Assembly (NCBI GenBank): GCA_003646995.1
Contig: QMLZ01000101.1
Coordinates: forward strand, 1-9,790
Length of the DNA stretch: 9,790 nt
Origin: Deltaproteobacteria bacterium
Lineage (GTDB): Bacteria > Desulfobacterota > DSM-4660 > Desulfatiglandales > Desulfatiglandaceae
Reading direction: 5' to 3'
The notes beneath the pieces were generated by a model that saw only the letters and a list, made by a program, of their open reading frames with translations, did not search any database and was not told where the DNA came from. The stretch's first letter is position 1; every line of letters starts with the position of its first letter. Position numbers and translations under genes: made by a program. Positions 1 to 5,203 of this stretch are shown here, in pieces.

Positions 1-245
1 GAGGCCTTGGAGACACAGTACCCTCTACCTGCCTTTAGTACATTGCTAGCCTTGTAATGCTCTGGCTTGTAAAAAGGGTAATAGGGATCATACCAAATGC
101 CATCACGCACCGCATAGTAGAGCATGACGGCCCGCTCCACAGGGTCCCGCGCCTTGCCTGCTGCGGTGCGAGCGTAGGAGACGATGTCTGGATGGTCAGA
201 GTTTATAATGGGCGTTGGTTGAAGGTACTTGGTCATGTTTGTCAT
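1..245 (-). CDS. Transglutaminase-like protein, N-terminal part (runs off the left edge)
   Basis: Reading the - strand from ATG at 245-243 gives 81 residues before the window ends, so the C-terminus is missing. The translation starts MTNMTKYLQPTPIINSDHP, continues with an ARDPVERAVMLYYAVRDGI segment and ends in KAGRGYCVSKA. This resembles bacterial transglutaminase-like (papain-fold) proteins: a helical lead-in with DPVERA and YYAVRDGIxYDP, then the G-R-G-Y-C motif, where C77 would be the catalytic Cys. The His and Asp of the triad would lie outside the window. The start is supported by AAAGGA (259-254), 8 nt upstream. A second in-frame ATG lies at 236-234. The gene is divergent from the AbrB-like/GNAT pair and shares its upstream region. 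Whether it acts as a protease, amidase or in a non-catalytic role cannot be told. Family assignment is fairly secure; the substrate is unknown. Confidence 0.8.
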   Translation of the reverse strand, partial: MTNMTKYLQPTPIINSDHPDIVSYARTAAGKARDPVERAVMLYYAVRDGIWYDPYYPFYKPEHYKASNVLKAGRGYCVSKA

Positions 246-277
246 TCTTAATATCCTTTGGGCCAAAGTATTTTTCC

Positions 278-307
278 TTGACAGCTTAACCGCAAGTTCA
301 ATATAGT
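278..307 (+). promoter_or_regulatory. Predicted sigma-70-type promoter upstream of the AbrB-like gene
   Basis: TTGACA (278-283), a perfect -35 box, is followed after 18 nt by TATAGT (302-307), five of six matches to the -10 consensus. It points toward the AbrB-like and GNAT genes. The 14-nt block TTTTTCCTTGACAG (271-284) recurs exactly at 1122-1135 upstream of bamB, so the two transcription units appear to share a promoter type. Confidence 0.5.
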
Positions 308-335
308 CACTTTGTAGCTGCATTGTAATTAAATC
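281..335. promoter_or_regulatory. Array of 11-nt operator-like repeats, copy 1
   Basis: Degenerate 11-nt units run head to tail: GCAAGTTCAAT (292-302), ATAGTCACTTT (303-313), GTAGCTGCATT (314-324) and GTAATTAAATC (325-335), with a weaker unit at 281-291. The core resembles the quasi-palindrome GTAGCTAC. The span 301-335 matches 1145-1179 upstream of bamB at 24 of 35 positions. The array overlaps the -10 box of the + promoter and a possible divergent promoter, which fits a repressor or autoregulator site. One unit per helical turn would put bound protomers on the same DNA face. The binding protein is not known; the neighbouring AbrB-like protein is a candidate. Confidence 0.5.
300..328 (-). 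promoter_or_regulatory. Possible divergent promoter for the transglutaminase-like gene
   Basis: On the - strand, TATATT (305-300; five of six to TATAAT) lies 17 nt downstream of a weak -35-like TTACAA (328-323). It points toward the ATG at 245 and lies inside the 11-nt repeat array, so the same regulator could act on both directions. The -35 match is poor. Confidence 0.25.
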
Positions 336-400
336 CATCTCCTGCTATGCTGTTTAAGGACATAGCACTCAAACTCATAGTGTATAGCGGAAAAGGCCAG

Positions 401-589
401 ATGGCAAACGATTCAAAAAAAGTAGAGGATTCCAATATACCTCAATCAAAAGAGCGCCGGAAAGTAAAATTCGAGGTATACGGCGAGGAGATGGTGGAGA
501 AAATTGTCAAACTTTCCGGAAACAGTGGCAGGGTATATCTGCCTCCTGATTGGGTGGGCTCGAGGGTAAAGATAATCAGGATTGATTGA
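401..589 (+). CDS. Small AbrB/DUF2080-like putative DNA-binding protein
   Basis: From ATG 401 this encodes 62 residues. The C-terminal half carries the hallmark of AbrB-type swapped-hairpin proteins and of the DUF2080 (transposon-associated) family: KLSGNSGRVYLPPDWVGSRV with N41-S42-G43-R44, the P48-P49 turn, W51 and G53. The first 20 residues are polar and probably disordered. GGAAAAGG (389-396) lies 4 nt before this start. An upstream in-frame ATG at 347 would add 18 hydrophobic residues but lacks a good ribosome site. The gene ends in TGA and precedes the GNAT gene by 22 nt, so the two are probably co-transcribed. Family knowledge suggests DNA binding, possibly as a dimer. A role as regulator of the nearby repeat arrays is inference. 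DUF2080 proteins are also seen near mobile elements, but no transposase is visible here. Confidence 0.65.
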   Translation: MANDSKKVEDSNIPQSKERRKVKFEVYGEEMVEKIVKLSGNSGRVYLPPDWVGSRVKIIRID

Positions 590-611
590 ACCATTTTTGC
601 AAGAAGCTAAA

Positions 612-1064
612 ATGCAGGATCAATTGCCCGACCTTATTATCAGAAATATCCGCTCTGAGGATGCTGAGCAGATCAGTAAGATTCAGTCCTCCATAACCAA
701 GTCCGGCCCACCGATTGACTTTAAACACATAATAGAAACCAAGCTCCAGGGCAGTGAGGACGTAAGTTTTGTTGCGGAGATTGACGGTAAGGTTGCAGGC
801 TATATGATAAGCTATGTCGTGTACGGGGGATTTGGCCTTGAGAAGAGTGCCTGGATAGCAACACTAGGGGTGGATCCCAAATTCATGGGTCAGGGCATAG
901 GAAAGCGCTTAGCCCAGGAGATTTTTAAGGAATACAGCAAAAAAGGCATTCGTTACATATTTACCTCAGTCCGGTGGGATTCTGCCGATCTCCTATCTTT
1001 TTTCAAAACCCTCGGCTTCGACAGAAGCGATTTTATAAATCTCAGAAAAGAACTCGGACCCTGA
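612..1064 (+). CDS. GNAT-family N-acetyltransferase
   Basis: The 150-residue product is the usual length for a single-domain GNAT. It has the N-terminal LIIRNIRSEDAEQI strand-helix, beta strands VSFVAEIDGKVAGYMISY (51-68), the acetyl-CoA pyrophosphate-binding segment LGVDPKFMGQGIGKRLAQEI (85-104) and a C-terminal FFKTLGFDRSDF (130-141). In the Q/RxxGxG/A motif the first position is M92 instead of Arg or Gln, while G95 and G97 are kept. I chose ATG 612, with AAGAAG (601-606) upstream; a TTG at 582 would overlap the preceding gene but has no spaced ribosome site. It forms a pair with the AbrB-like gene. The substrate is unknown. GNAT enzymes in other anaerobic benzoate degraders acetylate acyl-CoA ligases, so lysine acetylation of a benzoate-CoA ligase is possible but speculative. 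Confidence 0.85.
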   Translation: MQDQLPDLIIRNIRSEDAEQISKIQSSITKSGPPIDFKHIIETKLQGSEDVSFVAEIDGKVAGYMISYVVYGGFGLEKSAWIATLGVDPKFMGQGIGKRLAQEIFKEYSKKGIRYIFTSVRWDSADLLSFFKTLGFDRSDFINLRKELGP

Positions 1065-1128
1065 AATTTTGATCTTGGTCGTGCGGGGTTCTCAGAGGGT
1101 TTTATGCTGAAAAAGGGATACTTTTTCC

Positions 1129-1157
1129 TTGACAGGTAGTTACGATATAGCTATTTT
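1129..1157 (+). promoter_or_regulatory. Predicted promoter of the bam operon
   Basis: TTGACA (1129-1134) followed after 17 nt by TATTTT (1152-1157) is a plausible sigma-70 promoter. It sits in the 14-nt block TTTTTCCTTGACAG, identical to the block upstream of the AbrB-like gene. Transcription would start near 1163-1166, giving a leader of about 155 nt before bamB. Confidence 0.5.
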
Positions 1158-1179
1158 GTAGTTACATAGTAGTTTTTTG
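1136..1179. promoter_or_regulatory. Array of four 11-nt operator-like repeats, copy 2
   Basis: Four consecutive 11-nt units are visible: GTAGTTACGAT (1136-1146), ATAGCTATTTT (1147-1157), GTAGTTACATA (1158-1168) and GTAGTTTTTTG (1169-1179). The core RTAGYTAY is close to the palindromes GTAGCTAC/ATAGCTAT. The units begin 1 nt after the -35 box, cover the spacer and -10 and extend past the expected start site, a typical repressor position. The last three units align with copy 1 at 301-335. I infer a shared regulator of the two transcription units. Confidence 0.55.
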
Positions 1180-1228
1180 TGGATGGTATTGGCTAACTAA
1201 TGGAGAGTACAGTCATATTAAGGTAAAC

Positions 1229-1324
1229 ATGCCACAGAGCGGAAGCAAATATACAGCCTCCAAGTCCTGTTACGGTTCGGAGGTTGTTTTTTGTCGTGAG
1301 CAACTTAAAAGGGGGAGACGATGA
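1229..1324 (+). CDS. Possible 31-residue leader peptide overlapping bamB
   Basis: ATG 1229 is preceded by TAAGG (1219-1223) with a 5-nt spacer and opens a 31-codon frame that ends in TGA 1322-1324, overlapping the bamB start as ATGA. The peptide begins MPQSGSKYTASKSCYG and ends in the basic stretch KRGRR; it matches no family I recognise. A terminator-like hairpin lies inside it. The ribosome site and the ATGA overlap fit translational coupling or attenuation, but an ORF this short can occur by chance. Confidence 0.3.
   Translation: MPQSGSKYTASKSCYGSEVVFCREQLKRGRR
1254..1292 (+). terminator. Terminator-like hairpin in the bamB leader (possible attenuator)
   Basis: CAGCCTCC (1254-1261) pairs with GGAGGTTG (1279-1286) in 8 bp with one G-U pair. 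After an A-C mismatch four more pairs can extend it (1263-1266 with 1274-1277). Six T residues follow at 1287-1292. This is the shape of an intrinsic terminator, yet it lies only 29 nt before the bamB start and downstream of the predicted promoter. It may therefore attenuate bam transcription, or end readthrough from the GNAT gene. I see no clear antiterminator and do not recognise a riboswitch class. Confidence 0.45.
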
Positions 1325-3288
1325 GGTATGCAGAAACAGGTTTTTACCTGGAAATAGATCTATCAACAGGGAATATCGAACGGGTAGCATCAGACCCAAG
1401 GGATACCGAATTATACCTCGGGGGTGTTGGGACCAACTACAAGATCTTATGGGACAGGGTTCCTCCCGAGGTTGAGCCTTTTTCACCAGACAACATTATC
1501 ATATTTAGTGCTGGGTTGTTGGGTGGTACCATGGCTCCCGGGGCCAATCGAACAATTGTCACCTCTATATCCCCTCAGACCCTTTTCACCGGATTTTCCA
1601 TATTGGGCGGCTATTGGGCCCCGCAATTAAAATACGCCGGCTATGACAAGATAATCGTTAAAGGCAAAGCCCCTGGCTTGGTTTACATCTGGATAGACAA
1701 CGACAAGGTAGAGATTCGAGATGCCTCACACCTGAAAGGCAAGAGCACATACGAAACCACTAGGCTTATCCGCGAGGAGGTGGAGCAGCCCCTGGCCGAG
1801 GTCCTGTCAATAGGTCTTGCAGGTGAGAATAGGGTTTACTTTGCGTCCATAGAGACAGCCACGAGCAGTGCCAGCCGCCTTGGCATGGGTGCCATAATGG
1901 GCTCCAAGAACCTTAAGGCAATAGCTGTTCGAGGAACCAAGGATATTAATATTGCCCAGCCCCTGGAATTCATGGATCAGTGCAATGAGGTGCTGGACTA
2001 CATCCAGTACCGCCTGGAGAATCCAATTCCAGGTGTACCGGCTATACTTTCATTTATAGGGTCCCCCCAGGAAATGGCACTTCATGACGAAAAATGGCAT
2101 ACCATTAGTTTTTCATGGGGAAATGCGAGGATCAGGCGGAAGGATTTTTGGAACGAGGAAGTGGAGCGCGAGTGGACCCAGACCATGGAGAACGCGCGCA
2201 AAAAACTGATCAGTTGTTATAACTGTCCGGTAAGGTGTCGGGGGATAATCCAGATGCCCGGATACCCTAGCTATACCATGAAGTGCTTCTCCAAGCTTAC
2301 CTACGTAATGGCTGCTATGGCCGATGATCTTGATTTCGGTTTCAAGATAGCAGCCATAGCCCAATCACATGGAGTAGACGGATTCACAACTCCTCAAGTC
2401 ATGGCCTTTGCAGTGGAGCTCTACGAGGCGGGTATCCTGACCGATGAGGATTTGCCGGACTTCCCCTCCGAGAATAGGGAAAGGTTCTATTACTTGCTGG
2501 ACAAGATAGTTAAGAGAGAAGGGATAGGTGATATCTTGGCGGATGGTGTTTATTGGGCTGCCCGCAAGATTGGCAAGGGTGCAGAGGCATACGACCATAA
2601 CACCATAAAGAAGCACGAGCAAATTCCCATTAAGCTGGGAATGCTTAACCCTATTTACTACATAATGTGGTCTACGGGTGAAAAGGCAAATATTACGCAG
2701 ATCGAGGGGCAGCTCCCCCAGGCCCCGTTACCAAAAGAGATCAGGGAAGAATTTGTAAAGGATTGGATTCAGATCCCAACCGGCAAGGAGGAGAAGTTCA
2801 AGAGGTTTATCCTGGAATGGGGAGAAGAGGGCAAGACATTTCCCTTTTGGCCGCCACCTGACCTGATCTGTGAGCTTGTGGAATGGCAGGAAAACATGCA
2901 TTACATCGATGATTCCCTGGGCCTTTGTGCCGGGCTTTCATCATTTCCCCTTAAGCCTCCATACCACATGCATAACCTTCCCGCCCTCATTTCATATGGC
3001 GCCGGCATAGAGATGGATGAGGAAAGGCTTTGGGAGGTTGCTATCAGGGTGAGGAACTTGGTGAGGGCAAGTAATGTAAGAAGAGGGATGAGAAGGCAAG
3101 ACGATAAGCCTCCCGAGGATCACTGGAAGAAGAGATTTCCTGATTATGAAGCCAAGCTGCTGGATGAGTACTACGAGTATCGAGGATGGAACAAAGAGGG
3201 TATTCCCAAGAAAGAAACACTCCAAAATTTGGGCCTCGACTTCGTCTATGAGGACTTTGTAAAGAGGGGAATCCTTAAGGAAGAATAA
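1321..3288 (+). CDS. bamB: Benzoyl-CoA reductase catalytic subunit BamB (tungsten, AOR family)
   Basis: This 655-residue protein is the active-site subunit of class II benzoyl-CoA reductase, which reduces benzoyl-CoA to cyclohexa-1,5-diene-1-carbonyl-CoA in the cytoplasm. It has the aldehyde:ferredoxin oxidoreductase fold: an N-terminal W-bis-pterin-binding part with GANRTIVTSISP and ASRLGMGAIMGSKNLKA, the [4Fe-4S] ligands C299-x2-C302-x3-C306, and the late motif D531-x2-G534-L535-C536, whose Cys is the fourth ligand. E251, H255, H260 and C322 fall at exactly the numbers I recall for the active-site residues of Geobacter metallireducens BamB, C322 being the tungsten ligand. This sets it apart from ordinary AORs, and the bamC-H context agrees. 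GGGGGAG (1311-1317) precedes the ATG. It is the first large gene of the operon, 31 nt before bamC. Bam enzymes acting on other aryl-CoA substrates (for example naphthoyl-type) cannot be fully excluded. Confidence 0.93.
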   Translation: MRYAETGFYLEIDLSTGNIERVASDPRDTELYLGGVGTNYKILWDRVPPEVEPFSPDNIIIFSAGLLGGTMAPGANRTIVTSISPQTLFTGFSILGGYWAPQLKYAGYDKIIVKGKAPGLVYIWIDNDKVEIRDASHLKGKSTYETTRLIREEVEQPLAEVLSIGLAGENRVYFASIETATSSASRLGMGAIMGSKNLKAIAVRGTKDINIAQPLEFMDQCNEVLDYIQYRLENPIPGVPAILSFIGSPQEMALHDEKWHTISFSWGNARIRRKDFWNEEVEREWTQTMENARKKLISCYNCPVRCRGIIQMPGYPSYTMKCFSKLTYVMAAMADDLDFGFKIAAIAQSHGVDGFTTPQVMAFAVELYEAGILTDEDLPDFPSENRERFYYLLDKIVKREGIGDILADGVYWAARKIGKGAEAYDHNTIKKHEQIPIKLGMLNPIYYIMWSTGEKANITQIEGQLPQAPLPKEIREEFVKDWIQIPTGKEEKFKRFILEWGEEGKTFPFWPPPDLICELVEWQENMHYIDDSLGLCAGLSSFPLKPPYHMHNLPALISYGAGIEMDEERLWEVAIRVRNLVRASNVRRGMRRQDDKPPEDHWKKRFPDYEAKLLDEYYEYRGWNKEGIPKKETLQNLGLDFVYEDFVKRGILKEE

Positions 3289-3319
3289 GAGATAGGGTTG
3301 ACCGGGAAAGGAGTGAGCT

Positions 3320-3886
3320 GTGGGTACGGAGAAAAAAAAGAAGATAATCAAATCCATAAAGGTAGACCTTGACAAATGCCACGGCTGCCGCGCGTGCGAG
3401 GTGGCCTGTGCGGCGTTTCACAGCAGCCCGAAGTATAGCATTGTAAATCCGGCCAGGTCCCGTATTCGGGTTTACAGAAACGAACTGGATAATGTCTTTC
3501 TCCCTGTTCGTGCAGGGGCATACACAAAGGCTGAATGCGAGGGTCGCCAAACTTACGTAATTAACGAGCAGGAGTACGGGGAGTGTACTTTCTGTAATGC
3601 GCCATGTCCTTCGAGAGACCTGTTTAAGGAACCTGATTCGGGTCTGCCCCTTCGCTGTGACATGTGCGAGAGTGATCCTCCATTAGAAGAACCCATGTGC
3701 GTCAAGTGGTGTCTGGCCGATGCCTTGATCTACGAGGAAAGAGAGGAAGAGGTTGAAGAGGAAGAGGAGATCAAGGAGGACGAGCTGGAACTGGGATTGG
3801 AATTGATGGCAGACAAGTATGGGCTGGACAAGTTAATTGAGACAGTGGTTCGGATGGCAGAAGCAAGAGAAGGGCAAACACAATAA
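3320..3886 (+). CDS. bamC: Benzoyl-CoA reductase ferredoxin-like subunit BamC
   Basis: BamC passes electrons to the BamB active site. The 188-residue product has 12 cysteines, enough for three [4Fe-4S] clusters: C20-x2-C23-x2-C26-x3-C30 near the N-terminus, C89-x2-C92-x3-C96, C113-x2-C116, C127-x3-C131, and a single C73. This layout is that of HycB/DMSO-reductase-type four-cluster ferredoxins with one cluster fewer. A very acidic run of Glu residues (about 139-154) follows, then a helical tail. The start is GTG, set by AAAGGAG (3307-3313) with a 6-nt spacer. There is no signal peptide, so it is cytoplasmic. It follows bamB by 31 nt and precedes bamD by 26 nt, matching the known BamB-BamC pairing. 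Confidence 0.9.
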   Translation: MGTEKKKKIIKSIKVDLDKCHGCRACEVACAAFHSSPKYSIVNPARSRIRVYRNELDNVFLPVRAGAYTKAECEGRQTYVINEQEYGECTFCNAPCPSRDLFKEPDSGLPLRCDMCESDPPLEEPMCVKWCLADALIYEEREEEVEEEEEIKEDELELGLELMADKYGLDKLIETVVRMAEAREGQTQ

Positions 3887-3912
3887 AAACCATAAAAAAG
3901 GTTGAAAGAGCA

Positions 3913-5073
3913 GTGGAGAACTTAGCGGAATACAAAGAAATAATAGAGCTCATTAAGGGCAGCGGCGGCGACTACTTCAAGCGGTGCTTTCAATGCGGGC
4001 TATGCGATACAGTGTGCCCGTGGAACAGGGTTAGAAATTTCAGCATGCGCAAGATTGTCCGCCAAGCAACTTTTGGCCTCACCGAGATAGAGAGTGAAGA
4101 TATTTGGCGTTGCACCACTTGCGGCCGGTGCCCCCAGCAATGCCCGAGGGACGTAAGGCAAATTGACTCGGGTATTGCCTTGAGAAGAATCGCCACTGAA
4201 TATGGAGTTTTTCCTGAACCGGTCAAACCCATTAAGACTATAAGCGCCAGCCTTGTGGCCGAGGGCAATCCCCTTAGCGAAGAGCGGAAAAAAAGAGCTG
4301 ATTGGGCAAGCGACCTGAAAGTAAAAAGTTTTGAAGAAGGCATGGAGCTGTTGTACTTCCCCGGCTGCTATCTCTGCTATGACCCCCGGATGAAGAAAGT
4401 GGCAAAGGCCACAGTCAGTATTCTTAACAAGGCCGGTGTTGAGTTTGGAATACTTGGAGAAAAGGAAAATTGCTGTGGGGAAAGCATCCGCAAGGCCGGT
4501 GACGAGGAGTTGTTTAGGCGTTTGGCAAAAGAAAATATCAAGACATTCATTGACAACGGGGTGAAACGGATCCTTGTTTCCTCACCCCATTGTCTCCATA
4601 CCTTCAAGAATGAGTATCCTGAATTCATGGTCAATTTCGAGGTGATCCATATCACCGAATTCTTGTTGGAGCTTATTAAGGAAGGGAGGCTCCAATTGAG
4701 CAATGGTTACGAGAAAACAGTCACCTATCATGACCCGTGTTACCTTGGAAGACACAATGGCATATTTGATGAGCCCAGGGAAGTATTAGAGAAGCTCTCC
4801 GGTCTGAAACTGGTGGAAATGCCCGATGCCTTCAAGGATAGCCTGTGCTGCGGAGGAGGTGGAGGTAGGATCTGGATGGAGACCCCGAAGGGCGAAAGGT
4901 TTTCTGATTTGAGATTGGAGCAAGCCATTGATGTGGGAGCAGAGGTTTTAGTTACGGCTTGTCCTTACTGCATCACCAATTTCGAAGACAGTAGGATAAC
5001 CTTGGAGGATCAAGACGAAACCAAGGCCATAGAAATCAAGGATATTACTGAGGTGATTGCAGAAGTCATATAA
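3913..5073 (+). CDS. bamD: Benzoyl-CoA reductase subunit BamD (HdrD/GlcF-like Fe-S protein with CCG domains)
   Basis: This 386-residue protein resembles heterodisulfide reductase HdrD. Two classical [4Fe-4S] sites come first: C25-x2-C28-x2-C31-x3-C35 and C67-x2-C70-x2-C73-x3-C77. Two CCG domains follow. The second is complete (C276, C312-C313, C350-x2-C353). The first has C152, C187-C188 and C227, but T230 stands where the final Cys of the CxxC would be, so it may bind its cluster differently or not at all. In the complex it would carry electrons between BamE and the other modules; its exact role is inferred from homology. Start GTG 3913 has only a weak AAAGAG (3905-3910) before it, so translation may be coupled to bamC. 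The gene ends before the repeat-containing gap. Confidence 0.88.
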   Translation: MENLAEYKEIIELIKGSGGDYFKRCFQCGLCDTVCPWNRVRNFSMRKIVRQATFGLTEIESEDIWRCTTCGRCPQQCPRDVRQIDSGIALRRIATEYGVFPEPVKPIKTISASLVAEGNPLSEERKKRADWASDLKVKSFEEGMELLYFPGCYLCYDPRMKKVAKATVSILNKAGVEFGILGEKENCCGESIRKAGDEELFRRLAKENIKTFIDNGVKRILVSSPHCLHTFKNEYPEFMVNFEVIHITEFLLELIKEGRLQLSNGYEKTVTYHDPCYLGRHNGIFDEPREVLEKLSGLKLVEMPDAFKDSLCCGGGGGRIWMETPKGERFSDLRLEQAIDVGAEVLVTACPYCITNFEDSRITLEDQDETKAIEIKDITEVIAEVI

Positions 5074-5080
5074 GAAGTTA

Positions 5081-5169
5081 GGGCTCAGGGCGTCAGGCTT
5101 TAGGCTTTGGCTGTTATTTAGTACCTTATTGGTTTTGCCCAATGCCTCATGCCTGAAGCCTTAAGCGTC
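5081..5169. repeat. Imperfect inverted repeat of about 7-nt units between bamD and bamE
   Basis: The left arm AGGCTTTAGGC (5095-5105) pairs with GCCTGAAGCCT (5151-5161) over 11 bp including one G-U pair, with a 45-nt centre. Each arm is built from units of about 7 nt: GGGCTCA, GGGCGTCA, GGCTTTA, GGCTTTG on the left and TGCCTCA, TGCCTGA, AGCCTTA on the right. It fills most of the only long gap inside the operon. It looks like a REP- or MITE-like dispersed repeat, though no copy number can be given from one window. As RNA it could form a long stem that affects mRNA stability or partial termination. No T-run follows, so it is not a standard terminator. Confidence 0.55.
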
Positions 5170-5203
5170 GTTAAGTGGTAACAACTAATTGAGGTGATAG
5201 CAA

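Noticed and set aside
57..251. A + strand ORF of 64 codons
   Set aside because: It lies antisense to the transglutaminase-like frame, which has recognisable motifs and a ribosome site; the + reading matches nothing.
582..611. TTG 582 as the GNAT start, overlapping the upstream gene
   Set aside because: AGGA lies directly against the TTG with no spacer, and the GNAT fold begins after M612.
1058..1103. Intrinsic terminator after the GNAT gene
   Set aside because: ACCCTGA and TCAGAGGGT can pair only with a bulge around a loop of about 27 nt, and just four T residues follow.
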